A program made the position numbers and the translations under genes. From an uncultured Prevotellaceae bacterium (GTDB lineage Bacteria; Bacteroidota; Bacteroidia; Bacteroidales; UBA932), in the NCBI GenBank assembly GCA_947166905.1, contig CAMVFZ010000001.1, positions 248,001 through 312,000 on the forward strand: a stretch of DNA of 64,000 nucleotides, written 5' to 3'. The notes beneath the pieces are model-generated. The model was not told where the DNA came from and made no database searches. It saw only the letters and a list, made by a program, of their open reading frames with translations. Positions within the stretch are counted from its first letter, which is position 1, and every line of letters begins with the position of its first letter. Positions 28,858 to 37,612 of this stretch are shown here, in pieces.

Positions 28858-29832
28858 TTAAAGCACGGAAACAAGCTGGAGTGAGCTGTAAAGCTGCTCC
28901 AGGGCAGAGCCGAACTCTGCGGACGGAACAACCACAAAGCGGTCTCCGCTGTTGGTCTCGAAGCTAATCTTACCTACGCCGCGCATCAAAGTCTTGAGCT
29001 GCTCGATATCCGGGAAGCAGACAATCTCTCCCTTGGGAAGATCCTTCTCCTGACGCAGTCTAACAACGGCGCCTGCAGGAGTAGTGAATGATACGGAAGC
29101 TCCTCCGGGAACGATATCAGTATCTACAACATTGATGGTCAAATCGTAGCTCTCTGTATTACTGTCTGCAGAGTAAAGATATGACAGTGAAATACTTGCA
29201 TTCTGTCCAACCTTAACCGTACGGGTCTTTACCACACGGTTTCCGGAATAATCCTCTATGGCCTCAAGGTCATTGCCCACAGTCACCTTTGCAGGTTTTG
29301 CACTGCTGATGGCATCGTATGCCAGCGCAAGGGCCTTGGAGAACTCGTTGTTCTTGAAGGTGGCCTTCACATGGCCATCGGCAGACATACGGCGAGTAGC
29401 GTCAATATCTGCGACACCGGACAGGAGCCTGTCAAGATCGGCCTGCTCCATATAGTACTCTCCGTAATTGTAATAAACGGTCTTGCCACCCTTCTTTATA
29501 CCCTTGGGGGCCACAAGATTGGGCTCATCCTTGGCATTTTTAAGCATTACGCTCTTGCCATTGGCCAGATTGAAGACGATGCTGGCATTCTTAGGCATCT
29601 TCCAGGCCGATGATGACTCGAAGTCTATCCTGAGGGTGTAGATTGCACCGCCGTCCGGATAGGTAATGCGGCCCAATTTGAGCTGCATTCCGGGAGTGGA
29701 AACTACGTCTACCCTCTCCGCGCCAGTATAAACGAACTTGTTGCGCTTGTAATTATATCTGAGCTGGTCCTGGCCGAAGGCCGATACTACAACCAGCGCA
29801 GCAATCAGGGTTATAACTATCTTTTTAAACAT
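28858..29832 (-). CDS. Uncharacterised secreted protein with a duplicated domain
   Basis: The 324-residue product has a signal peptide ending near VVSAFGQ. The mature part appears to hold two diverged copies of one domain of about 120 residues. The first includes YTLRIDFES, ASIVFNLANGKSVMLKNAKD and NNEFSKALALAYDAI. The second has YDLTINVVD, ASVSFTTPAGAVVRLRQEKD and SAEFGSALEQLYSSL at matching places. Function unknown; location is periplasm or outer membrane. It lies between two leftward genes (gaps of 30 and 38 bases) and has no clear promoter of its own, so it is probably in an operon with them. Confidence 0.75.
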   Translation of the reverse strand: MFKKIVITLIAALVVVSAFGQDQLRYNYKRNKFVYTGAERVDVVSTPGMQLKLGRITYPDGGAIYTLRIDFESSSAWKMPKNASIVFNLANGKSVMLKNAKDEPNLVAPKGIKKGGKTVYYNYGEYYMEQADLDRLLSGVADIDATRRMSADGHVKATFKNNEFSKALALAYDAISSAKPAKVTVGNDLEAIEDYSGNRVVKTRTVKVGQNASISLSYLYSADSNTESYDLTINVVDTDIVPGGASVSFTTPAGAVVRLRQEKDLPKGEIVCFPDIEQLKTLMRGVGKISFETNSGDRFVVVPSAEFGSALEQLYSSLQLVSVL

Positions 29833-29862
29833 ATTCGATTGATTATCAGTTGTTTATTTCTA

Positions 29863-30348
29863 TTAATGCTTTTCCTCTATCTTTGACTTCAGGGCCAAAG
29901 CCTCGCGCATTCCGAACGGTCTAGAGAAATATGCACAAATCAGGCCGGCGGCCGCTGCGACTACAACCATCAGTATAACATACAGGGACTCAGGTTCGGG
30001 AACCACCACCTTGGAAAGGCACCACATGAAGGCTATTGCAAGCAAGGCCACTACAACATCGGCAACGTATCCAAGTTTTTTGGCAGAGCAGATGCGAATA
30101 CGATAATTCCTCTTTTCCTCTCCGGGCTGGTCTTCAGGGGTAACGTCAGTGATATCGCAAATCAGATAGCGGGTGCAGAGCGTGGATGAATAATCCAACC
30201 AGAACTGGCCTCCGCCGGCTTCTCCAACACCTTTTGAAGAGGCTTTGAACACTCCCCACATATCCTGGCAGAAGCCATCCATATCTTTATTTGAAGAAGT
30301 ATCGGCGCTGCAACGCAGCACTTGTTTTACTTTGGTATCGAATTCCAT
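29863..30348 (-). CDS. Uncharacterised membrane protein
   Basis: I start this at ATG 30348 (MEFDTKVKQVLRC), giving 161 residues; ATG 30378 (MGKKRPINNI) is possible. The N-terminal 90 residues are soluble-looking, with Trp and Tyr. Two hydrophobic segments (about VVALLAIAFMWCLSKVV and LYVILMVVVAAAAGLICAYF) are followed by a charged tail ending KSKIEEKH. No family was recognised. It is the promoter-proximal gene of a probable three-gene leftward operon with the duplicated-domain protein and mscL, so an envelope-stress role is conceivable but unproven. Confidence 0.65.
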   Translation of the reverse strand: MEFDTKVKQVLRCSADTSSNKDMDGFCQDMWGVFKASSKGVGEAGGGQFWLDYSSTLCTRYLICDITDVTPEDQPGEEKRNYRIRICSAKKLGYVADVVVALLAIAFMWCLSKVVVPEPESLYVILMVVVAAAAGLICAYFSRPFGMREALALKSKIEEKH

Positions 30349-30386
30349 AATGTTATTAATCGGGCGCTTTTTGCCCATTATTACAA

Positions 30387-30394
30387 CAAATGTA
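30387..30394 (-). promoter_or_regulatory. -7 element for the leftward 30348-28388 operon
   Basis: The minus strand reads TACATTTG, 38 bases from the ATG at 30348. It lies back to back with the rightward element at 30407. Confidence 0.5.
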
Positions 30395-30406
30395 ACGTTT
30401 TTTTTG

Positions 30407-30414
30407 TATATTTG
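30407..30414 (+). promoter_or_regulatory. -7 element for the PCC-domain gene
   Basis: TATATTTG matches TAnnTTTG and lies 30 bases before the ATG at 30445. A T-rich run precedes it, with no properly spaced TTTG. Confidence 0.55.
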
Positions 30415-30444
30415 GGACAACTATACCTAAAAACAACAAATACC

Positions 30445-30870
30445 ATGTACAAATACCGTCAATTCGGAGACAAATTCGTCCTAAGCATAGACAACCATCA
30501 GCCTATAGCTGCAACAATAGCTGAATTCTGCAAAGAAAAAAACATTCTTGGCGGTGCCGTATACGGCATCGGCGCAGTTAACGAGGTAACCTTGCGTTTC
30601 CTTGATCCTGCCACCCTCAAGTATGTAGACAAGACTTTCAACGAGCAGATGGAGATAGCCAACCTTACCGGCAACATCTCCCAGAAAAACGGCCAGGTGT
30701 ACCTGCACCTTCACGTAACTCTTGGAAGAAGAGACTACACCTGCGTGGGCGGTCATCTTTTGGAAGCTAAAATCAACGGAGCCTGCGAGCTTGTAGTAGA
30801 GCACTTCGACGGCCCCGCACCCGGCCGCTATCAGGACAGCGAGACCGGCTTGAACCTTTACGAATTATAA
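30445..30870 (+). CDS. PCC/PPC-domain (DUF296) protein
   Basis: I start this at ATG 30445 (MYKYRQFGDKFVLSID), giving 141 residues; the frame is open further upstream but crosses the promoter. The sequence fits the PCC domain once called DUF296, including GGAVYGIGAVNEVTLRF and the HLHVTLGRRDYTCVGGHLL segment whose His residues can bind a metal. In plants the domain accompanies AT-hooks; in bacteria it stands alone as a small cytoplasmic trimer of uncertain role. It begins an operon with the large membrane protein 10 bases downstream, which is its most informative context. Confidence 0.87.
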   Translation: MYKYRQFGDKFVLSIDNHQPIAATIAEFCKEKNILGGAVYGIGAVNEVTLRFLDPATLKYVDKTFNEQMEIANLTGNISQKNGQVYLHLHVTLGRRDYTCVGGHLLEAKINGACELVVEHFDGPAPGRYQDSETGLNLYEL

Positions 30871-30880
30871 CACGACCCTT

Positions 30881-33547
30881 ATGCAAAATCGCCCTGTACC
30901 AACAGTAAGACAAGTCCTGCGGAACTATATTACAGGCTTTGTCTACACACTGAAGCACCCGCTGACCCTGTTGCCTACAATTATACTGTCGGCAATGTGG
31001 ATAGTGCTTGGCATACTACAGACTACTGTAGGCAAGAATCTGCCAATGTCGGTGCTTAACTTCATTTCCTATGCGCAGGGCGGTTTGTACGGCGGCGTAG
31101 TAGGAGCCATCGGAGGTATTGTAGGCAAAATCATTATTGCCGCCTTCCTTAACGCCCTTATCGCTCCCCTCTTTGTCAAGGGAGCAAAGCCCTTCCATAA
31201 CTTTGGAGGAGGCATTAAGAACATGTTCAAGGGCATGGCCGTAACAAGCATGCGCGCCGTTGCTACGCTTTTGGCAGGCATCGGCTTTGCACTTGTGGTT
31301 TACAGTTTCTTCAATATCACCCAGGGCTGGGAAGAAAGCCTTGTCGGCGTTGTGGGAATTGTGATGGTCATCAAGAACATAGGCCAGAAGGGAGGCTTCC
31401 TGTGGAGCCTGTTCTTTAGCATGCTAAGCACCTTCACCGGTGGAAAAACGCCTTCTTACATAGGTATAACAAGGTTTTTGTCCGGCCTGGCGCTGGGCTT
31501 CGGACTTGGAGCCGGCCTGAATGCCTTTGGACTCAGGTGGTGCCTTATCTTTGCCTCCGGAACCCTTGTACTTGCCTTCATACTGTCATTCTTTGGCAAG
31601 AGAGGCCAGGCAACCATGATGGTAGCCTGCGTTTCACTGGCGCTTATGATGCCTCTGCTGGCCCAGAATAACGGTTTTGTCCAGAATTCCCTGGACCCGA
31701 ACGACAAAAAGGCGCAAGAGCTTAACAGACGCATAGAGGAAGCGGAATTAAGGGGCGACGAAAAAGAGTTGGAACGTCTGTCCAAAGAAGTTGAGCAGTA
31801 TTACATGGGCCAGCTTAACGACGCCATGGACCTGTACAACAAGTATAAGGACTATAAAGGCGATTTCCCGGAGGGCGATGACGATGATGATGACGATCAT
31901 CACGGCGGCCTCTTTGGAGACCAGAGCCTCTTCGGTGACGACGAGGATCACCATCACGACCATGACCATGATCATGGTTTCTGGGACCATGAACATGGCA
32001 AGAGCATAGGAGACCTGGCCACCCATGGATGGGCCGACGAAAGCAGCCACATGGACACCGGGACATCTGCCAGCGTAGGTACGGCCATTGACGTAGTCGG
32101 TGGCGCAATAGGTCTGGCCGGTGGCCTTGGAGGCGGCCTTGGCAGCACCCTTGGCGGTGGAATCGGCGGAGGCTTCCCCGGAGGTCCCGGAGCAGGTGGA
32201 TTCCCCGGAGGTGGTGACTTCCCAGGTAGCGCAGACCCTTGGAACAACGTTGAATGGGAAGATCCCAACCGCCAGGAAGGCTATTACGACGACGAATACG
32301 ACGGTGAAGACACCGAAGGCGGCGGAGGAGACGGCGATATGACCGACGAGGAACGCGAATACCAGGAGCAGCTTCGCCAATGGGAGGATTATCAGAAGCA
32401 TCTGAACGACCTTGAAAACAAATACGTTCAGGATAACGGCGACGGCACCAAGATAGTCAAGGACCCCGCCGGCGCAGAAGACCTTCGCCTGTATCAGGAT
32501 GAAGAAGGAACCTGGAGGAGCGAGCAAAGCGATCAGCCTTACACTGACGAAGACGTAAAGGAATGGCTGGACGACCGCGACACCAATTCCAGCTACCATC
32601 AGGATAACGCCCAGACAGCACAGGATTACCAGAATGCCTTTGAAAAGGACGCCCAGGACGCTGCCAGCCATCCGGATCAGCACATGATTGACGACATCAA
32701 CAAGGGGATGGAAAAGATCAAGCAGGAAGACAAGATTGTCGATACCGCCTGGAAGCACGGAGTCTCAACGGTAAATGACGACGGTTCTGAGAAATCCATC
32801 GAACAGGTTCATGCAGAAACCGAGAAACAGATTTACAAAGAGCGTTGGGAAGAGTCCCAGAAGCAATACGAATACGCTCAGGACGAGCTTGACGCATCCC
32901 TTAAGATAGCCGACGCAGAGTTCATCGATACCGTAAGCGAGGGCACAGTCAACACCCTTGGAGAAATTGTCCCCGGCGGCAAGTACGTAAAAGACGCCCA
33001 CAACTTTGTAAAGGCCGTAGGAGTTAACGTCTCTGAGGCTGTAAACGAGGGCAAGAGCGTAGGCAAGGCCATAGTAACCGGAACGGCCGAAGGCGGGCTG
33101 ACCGTGCTTCAGAACCATGCCGGAGACATAAGCTGGAACAAGTACGGCAAGGTTGCGGAGAAGTGCGGAGAGTTTGTAACCGTTGTTGGCTCTGAAGGCG
33201 TCAAGACCATAATTCACGAGACTTCCCACGGCAAGGACTTCAACGACGCCCTGGAGAAAGCCCGCGTAGATATGGTCAAGAAGACCGGAGACTTTGCTGT
33301 AGGCAAGGTTACTGACAAGTACGTCAAGGACAAAATGAAGGACAAGTTTGGCGATGGCCAAGTTTCCGACTGGGTAGCCAAGGGCAAAGACAAGATCACA
33401 AGCGGCGAATTCTACGCCGGTGCCACCAAGGAAACTACGGCGAATATTATTAACAACTTCACCCAGGAGGATTATATAGAGGCAGGCGCCAAGGGCGTAC
33501 TGGACTACCGCGACAGCCTTGTAGGTGATATTATCGGACCGGAATAA
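30881..33547 (+). CDS. Large membrane protein with Asp/His-rich and Gly-rich tracts, unknown function
   Basis: The 888-residue protein has four visible parts. Residues about 1-260 contain six or seven hydrophobic segments. Residues about 272-330 form a charged coiled-coil-like helix (RRIEEAELRGDEKELERLSK). Residues 331-373 are extremely acidic and His-rich (seven consecutive Asp, then HHHDHDHDH), suited to divalent metal binding, followed by a Gly/Pro-rich tract at about 406-448. The rest is soluble and charged, with an alanine/glycine helical part from about 690 (GKAIVTGTAEGGLTVLQNHA). I recognise no family. It is flanked by a PCC-domain gene (10 bases) and a zinc-ribbon gene (12 bases) in one operon. 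Confidence 0.8.
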   Translation: MQNRPVPTVRQVLRNYITGFVYTLKHPLTLLPTIILSAMWIVLGILQTTVGKNLPMSVLNFISYAQGGLYGGVVGAIGGIVGKIIIAAFLNALIAPLFVKGAKPFHNFGGGIKNMFKGMAVTSMRAVATLLAGIGFALVVYSFFNITQGWEESLVGVVGIVMVIKNIGQKGGFLWSLFFSMLSTFTGGKTPSYIGITRFLSGLALGFGLGAGLNAFGLRWCLIFASGTLVLAFILSFFGKRGQATMMVACVSLALMMPLLAQNNGFVQNSLDPNDKKAQELNRRIEEAELRGDEKELERLSKEVEQYYMGQLNDAMDLYNKYKDYKGDFPEGDDDDDDDHHGGLFGDQSLFGDDEDHHHDHDHDHGFWDHEHGKSIGDLATHGWADESSHMDTGTSASVGTAIDVVGGAIGLAGGLGGGLGSTLGGGIGGGFPGGPGAGGFPGGGDFPGSADPWNNVEWEDPNRQEGYYDDEYDGEDTEGGGGDGDMTDEEREYQEQLRQWEDYQKHLNDLENKYVQDNGDGTKIVKDPAGAEDLRLYQDEEGTWRSEQSDQPYTDEDVKEWLDDRDTNSSYHQDNAQTAQDYQNAFEKDAQDAASHPDQHMIDDINKGMEKIKQEDKIVDTAWKHGVSTVNDDGSEKSIEQVHAETEKQIYKERWEESQKQYEYAQDELDASLKIADAEFIDTVSEGTVNTLGEIVPGGKYVKDAHNFVKAVGVNVSEAVNEGKSVGKAIVTGTAEGGLTVLQNHAGDISWNKYGKVAEKCGEFVTVVGSEGVKTIIHETSHGKDFNDALEKARVDMVKKTGDFAVGKVTDKYVKDKMKDKFGDGQVSDWVAKGKDKITSGEFYAGATKETTANIINNFTQEDYIEAGAKGVLDYRDSLVGDIIGPE

Positions 33548-33559
33548 AAAATAACAGAT

Positions 33560-34036
33560 ATGAAAAGAGAACTGTCAACAGAAGAAAAAATGGTTCTGAC
33601 TGGCCACTTCCCATATTTGGCCCAGGCCCTTACTATGGCCTGCAGGAAAACCGTAGTCTGGCGCAAGACCAACGACGGCACTCCAGTAAACTTCCTAAAC
33701 ATCTTCTACACGGCCCAGGAGATGGACGCCAAGAAGACCCCGGAAGACACATACTACTACATGGTTTCCGCCGAGGGCGCCATAGGCATTACGCCCAAGT
33801 ATGAATACATGGTCAAATGGCTTTTTATTCCGATGGAGCCGGGTCCTGAGAAGGATGCCGCCCTGGATAAGCTTAAAGAGGACTACGACCAGGTAGAAGC
33901 CGAGGCTGCCGCCCAGGAGGCCGCAGAAAATGCCGCCGCACAGCCGCAACTGCCCAAATTCTGCACCCATTGCGGCACACCGTTCCCGGACGATACCGCC
34001 CGCTTCTGCACCAACTGCGGAGCGCCCAGATTCTAA
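33560..34036 (+). CDS. Zinc-ribbon protein of unknown function
   Basis: The 158-residue protein ends with a double-CxxC zinc ribbon (CTHCGTPFPD...CTNCGAPRF) at about residues 134-157. The first 100 residues form an unrecognised domain with several Trp and Tyr. An Ala/Glu-rich helix (about 105-128) links the two parts. No signal peptide or membrane segment is seen, so it is probably cytoplasmic. It follows the 888-residue membrane protein by 12 bases and may be its cytoplasmic partner. The stop is one base from the end of the convergent histidine phosphatase gene. Confidence 0.82.
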   Translation: MKRELSTEEKMVLTGHFPYLAQALTMACRKTVVWRKTNDGTPVNFLNIFYTAQEMDAKKTPEDTYYYMVSAEGAIGITPKYEYMVKWLFIPMEPGPEKDAALDKLKEDYDQVEAEAAAQEAAENAAAQPQLPKFCTHCGTPFPDDTARFCTNCGAPRF

Positions 34037-34037
34037 A

Positions 34038-35123
34038 CTATCTACGTAGTAAATAAGACCTTAACTCTGACCAGTTGTAAAACTGGCCGGAGTTTTTGTA
34101 TTCTATAGGGGTAAGCGAAGGAATAGATGTTTCCGACTCGTTGTGAAGGATTTTAACTATGACGTTTCCGGCATCGTTACGATAGAATACCAGCTGGATA
34201 TTTGCCGCCATGGGAACAAGGGAGCCAACGGGCAGGGTCTGACCCTCCCAGGGGCAAAAGCCCTGGATGCCGATCAAGCTGCATAGCGGGACAAGGGCAC
34301 TGTCGTGGCCAAAACGAAGGTCTGCCGTATACTGGCGCTTGCCACTGAGGGCAGCATCGGCATCGGAGACTATCTCCCTTAAAACGGGGCGTGATATCTT
34401 GGCCTCTTTCAAAGATTTTGGAAGTAGCTTGCCATAGTAAAAAGCCTCTCCACCAGCCTCCATAGCCTGCCATTCATCGGCTGCCAAGTATCTGGAAATG
34501 AAATCTTTATCCAAGTCTATAAGCTGCGGGACAGAGGCATAATGCCACAAACTGCGCCGCAAATCCTTAAGAAGCGCCGGCTCATTATTCCTGACTCCCC
34601 TGGAATAGCGGGAATAGATAAGCAAATTGGAAGATATCTTTGTCTTGAAACCGGGCGAAACCGACTCCACTCCCATAAGGAAAGAAACCAGGCTCTCCCG
34701 GCAGCGGTTAGCCATACTGGTCCTGGCCCGGATGCGCCCAGCAGCGAATATAGAAGGGAAACGCTCTGCCATACGACGTCCTATCCCCTCCTGTTCACGT
34801 GCGCCCAAGGCGGACAAATGGCCCTTTTTGCCGGAGTGAAGGTTGTACACAGTCTTAACCGCAAGCCAAAGGGAATCGCTCACGTTATTCCTGCAGTTTT
34901 CATATCCGGCTTTGGCATACTTCTTTAACAAATACCTTGAGCCATGCCGGCCAAAGTGGCTGACATACACCACCTTATACCCCTCCGGAGACTCAAGCTC
35001 AGAAGCATCGGCCCCATAAGGCACAGGATAGGGCGTATAAATCGCCTGGGCGCCAAGCCGCACTCCCGCGACAAAAAGCCACAGGAGCGCCAAGCCCAAC
35101 GATATTATCCTATTGAATCTCAC
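34038..35123 (-). CDS. Secreted histidine-type acid phosphatase (MINPP/phytase-like)
   Basis: The 361-residue protein has a signal peptide (cleavage near LGAQA) and the branch-2 histidine phosphatase signature GRHGSRY at residues 58-64, with nucleophile His 60. The C-terminal HD pair (FGHDSALVPL, His 273-Asp 274) supplies the acid. Related Bacteroides enzymes act on inositol phosphates, so a phytase or MINPP-like activity in the periplasm or at the surface is plausible. The start is GTG, directly following the TAG stop of the phosphatase-sensor gene, so translation is likely coupled. It is the last gene of the alarmone-linked operon. Its 3' end contains a terminator serving the opposite strand. 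Confidence 0.86.
   Translation of the reverse strand: MRFNRIISLGLALLWLFVAGVRLGAQAIYTPYPVPYGADASELESPEGYKVVYVSHFGRHGSRYLLKKYAKAGYENCRNNVSDSLWLAVKTVYNLHSGKKGHLSALGAREQEGIGRRMAERFPSIFAAGRIRARTSMANRCRESLVSFLMGVESVSPGFKTKISSNLLIYSRYSRGVRNNEPALLKDLRRSLWHYASVPQLIDLDKDFISRYLAADEWQAMEAGGEAFYYGKLLPKSLKEAKISRPVLREIVSDADAALSGKRQYTADLRFGHDSALVPLCSLIGIQGFCPWEGQTLPVGSLVPMAANIQLVFYRNDAGNVIVKILHNESETSIPSLTPIEYKNSGQFYNWSELRSYLLRR
34064..34098 (+). terminator. Terminator for the rightward operon, inside the convergent phosphatase gene
   Basis: ACTCTG-A-CCAGTT, loop GTAA, AACTGG-C-CGGAGT, then TTTT. The 12-pair stem has one A-C mismatch and one G-U pair. It sits 27 bases past the zinc-ribbon stop codon, within the coding sequence of the opposite gene. 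Confidence 0.75.
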
Positions 35124-36782
35124 CTAAACGCTCTTGTCATTCAGATAATGGATGAAGAGCATGGTAAGATCGTCGCTCTGGGGAGCATCTCCCACGAAGT
35201 CCGCTACGGCTTTCTCTATGGATTCCAGTTTGCCCTGGGCCGACATCCTGCCGTGCAAAGCAGCCTCTGCCCTCTCTTCTCCGAAGAGCTCATGGTTTGC
35301 ATTCTCCGCCTCTGTGAGACCATCCGTATAAAGGAAGAGCGCATCGTCGTAATTAAGATCCGTCTCCTGCTCCTGGAAGGTCATATCCGGCATTACGCCA
35401 AGCGGCAGATTAGGCACTACAGGCAGTTTGGATATGGTGTCAGTAAGCACAAACGGCGCATTATGGCCGGCATTGCAGTAACGCAGATGGCCATTTTTAA
35501 GATCAAGTATGCCGATGAAGAAGGTAACGAACATATTGCTTTCGTTCATATCGGCCATACTGTTGTTCATGGTGGTGACAATGCGCTGGGGGCTGTTTTC
35601 GTGTACCGATACCGTCCTGAACAAGCTTCGGGTTACCGCCATCACCAATGATGCGGGCACACCCTTGCCGGAAACGTCGCCAATACAGAAGTAAAGCTTT
35701 TCATCGCGGATGTAGAAGTCATACAGGTCTCCACCGACCTCCTTCGCAGGTACGATGGATGCCGACATATCGATATCATGGCGTTCTGGGAACGGAGGGA
35801 AGGTCTTGGGAATCATGGACATCTGAATTCCCCGGCCGATGTGCAACTCGTTTTCTATGCGGTTCTTGTTCTCCGTAATAATCTGCATCTTCTTCTGGTT
35901 CGCGATGGAAGCCCAAAGAATCAGGATAATGAAGATTATACCAAAGAGCTGGAGCATAATCACCACGAACTCTATCCTTCTGATGGAGCTGTAGATATCG
36001 TCTTCCGGAATAACAAGCGACATCTTCCATCCGGTACCCTCCAGCGGAGAATTATACCTGAGCACATCCGATACCCTTGTTGTGTCGCTGGGGCAGGCTA
36101 TCATCTGGCCTGCAGCGCTGGTAATGGTACCATAGGAGTGCTCGTATGGCTGGATATCCATAACGATATCGGTAAGCCATTCCAGGGAAACGTCCACGCC
36201 GAATATACCCACGGTATTGCCCTCGGTATCCTTTAAGGGGATGGAATAAGTAACTACCATCACCTTGACGCCATCCTTGTCAAAATAAGGTTCACTCCAA
36301 AAGCCTTCCCCGGTTTCTATCGGGGTCTGGAACCAGTCCGTCTTAAGATAGTCATGGTCGTCCGACCCAAGGTTCAGGACCTCGAAGGTGTTGCCTTCCC
36401 GGCGGGACAGGACCTGCTCGAACCAAAGCCCCTTCTCCTTGTAGTAATAAGGCTTAAAGCAGGCGAAGCTGTTCATAATCACCGGATTGACATCCATAAG
36501 ACGCTGCATAGTCTTGTACAATTCATCCGGTTTATCCAGCTTGTCTTCCAGCAGCCACGCCATACTGAAGCAACCACCTTGGACAGACAATGTCATCTTC
36601 TCTATATCCAGGCGGGCAATCTTCATTTCTGACCGGGCCCTGTCGTCGGCTTCCTTGTCCAGTGCCTTTTTGGCAAAATGGAACTGGAGGAAAGAGGTCG
36701 CTTCAAGGGCGGCAAGGGCTACAACAATAATCAGCAGTCCCCGCGTTGCCGTCAATTTGCTGTATAATGTGGAGAATTTCAT
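35124..36782 (-). CDS. Membrane sensor with SpoIIE/RsbU-type PP2C phosphatase domain
   Basis: The 552-residue protein has a transmembrane segment at about 14-35, an extracytoplasmic Cache-like sensor at about 40-270 (DWFQTPIETGEGFWSEPYFD), a second membrane segment at about 275-300, and a cytoplasmic SpoIIE-type phosphatase ([44 protein letters not shown]). Such enzymes dephosphorylate STAS-domain anti-sigma antagonists. The catalytic part is about 90% identical in protein to that of the gene at 40114, whereas the sensor differs strongly. Its ATG overlaps the preceding kinase stop (ATGA). The probable target is the STAS protein at 42267; that is inference. Confidence 0.93.
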   Translation of the reverse strand: MKFSTLYSKLTATRGLLIIVVALAALEATSFLQFHFAKKALDKEADDRARSEMKIARLDIEKMTLSVQGGCFSMAWLLEDKLDKPDELYKTMQRLMDVNPVIMNSFACFKPYYYKEKGLWFEQVLSRREGNTFEVLNLGSDDHDYLKTDWFQTPIETGEGFWSEPYFDKDGVKVMVVTYSIPLKDTEGNTVGIFGVDVSLEWLTDIVMDIQPYEHSYGTITSAAGQMIACPSDTTRVSDVLRYNSPLEGTGWKMSLVIPEDDIYSSIRRIEFVVIMLQLFGIIFIILILWASIANQKKMQIITENKNRIENELHIGRGIQMSMIPKTFPPFPERHDIDMSASIVPAKEVGGDLYDFYIRDEKLYFCIGDVSGKGVPASLVMAVTRSLFRTVSVHENSPQRIVTTMNNSMADMNESNMFVTFFIGILDLKNGHLRYCNAGHNAPFVLTDTISKLPVVPNLPLGVMPDMTFQEQETDLNYDDALFLYTDGLTEAENANHELFGEERAEAALHGRMSAQGKLESIEKAVADFVGDAPQSDDLTMLFIHYLNDKSV

Positions 36783-37612
36783 TCAATTATGGGTTTCAAG
36801 GCCTCGCGGAATTCCAGCATCGGGCGCTTGGTGTCTCGTTCTATGATAAGGGTCTTGAGTCCGGCGAAGGGATCCAGCATCGCGTTAATCTCTTTCAAAG
36901 GAATATCGGCCCCGAAGTAAACTGGAGCGAAGTTCTCCCAGAACTTGATTGCAACGGACTTGGGCATGTGGAAGGCTTCCTTGATAAAGGCCTCGTCGCT
37001 AAGGCAGCAGCAAAGATAAACCATCGACACATCAAAGAGATGGTTGCCATAGCAGAAGTCTCCCAGGTCTATGAAATAGCGTTTGTCGCCGACAAAGATG
37101 GCGTTGCCATACTGGAGGTCTCCGTGAACGGCAGTGTCCTCATCCGGGACATCTGAAATGAATTTTGCCAGCTTGTCCTTCTCTGCAGGGGTAAAGAAGG
37201 GATTCTCTTTAAGAAGGGAATAGTAGCGTTCCTTCACATTCTGTAGAAGAGTGGTGTCTACATGGGTAGCATGCAGTTGCAGGCACATCTTGGCGAACTC
37301 GGACGCATACTGCGCTACATTCTCCGGATTGTCTCCTGTTGCACGGGCATAGGATTTCTTGCCAAGTATGCGCTTGAAGCGTATTCCGTAGCGGCCGTCT
37401 TCAGTTACCACATATTCTCCGGGCTCCGGAGTGGGGATGCCCATCTCATAAACCTTACGGGCAAGATTCATCTCGTCCAGAGGCTGCTGGATCTTGCCGG
37501 GGAAGTACAGTTTCAGCATTACGGACGGGTCCGTCTTATGGTCATAGCTCTCTCCGTTGGCTCCGCCGCCGGAAAGGACATAGTCGTTCAGTGTTATTTT
37601 AAGTGCTTCCAT
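36779..37612 (-). CDS. Aminoglycoside-phosphotransferase/choline-kinase-fold protein
   Basis: The 277-residue protein has the kinase-like motif HGDLQYGN at residues 163-170 (catalytic Asp 165, Asn 170) and the metal-binding IDLGDF at 181-186 (Asp 182). An N-terminal Gly-rich SGGGANGESY may form the nucleotide loop, and MLKLYF carries the likely ATP lysine. The fold phosphorylates small molecules; the substrate is unknown and I see no reason to call it a resistance gene. It starts at the HD-domain stop (TAATG) and overlaps the phosphatase start by 4 bases, so it is embedded in the alarmone operon. Confidence 0.85.
   Translation of the reverse strand: MEALKITLNDYVLSGGGANGESYDHKTDPSVMLKLYFPGKIQQPLDEMNLARKVYEMGIPTPEPGEYVVTEDGRYGIRFKRILGKKSYARATGDNPENVAQYASEFAKMCLQLHATHVDTTLLQNVKERYYSLLKENPFFTPAEKDKLAKFISDVPDEDTAVHGDLQYGNAIFVGDKRYFIDLGDFCYGNHLFDVSMVYLCCCLSDEAFIKEAFHMPKSVAIKFWENFAPVYFGADIPLKEINAMLDPFAGLKTLIIERDTKRPMLEFREALKPIIE

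Noticed and set aside
30322..30444. N-terminal extension of the PCC-domain protein
   Set aside because: It would cross the -7 element and overlap the divergent gene, while the domain starts right after ATG 30445.
31748..32758. A 336-residue open frame antisense to the 888-residue membrane protein gene
   Set aside because: It is produced by the biased codons of the Asp/His- and Gly-rich gene on the opposite strand. It has no promoter, and its Val/Ala-rich product resembles no family.
36779..37612. Aminoglycoside resistance gene
   Set aside because: Only the general kinase fold is shared. The operon context and lack of close similarity to known resistance enzymes argue against it.
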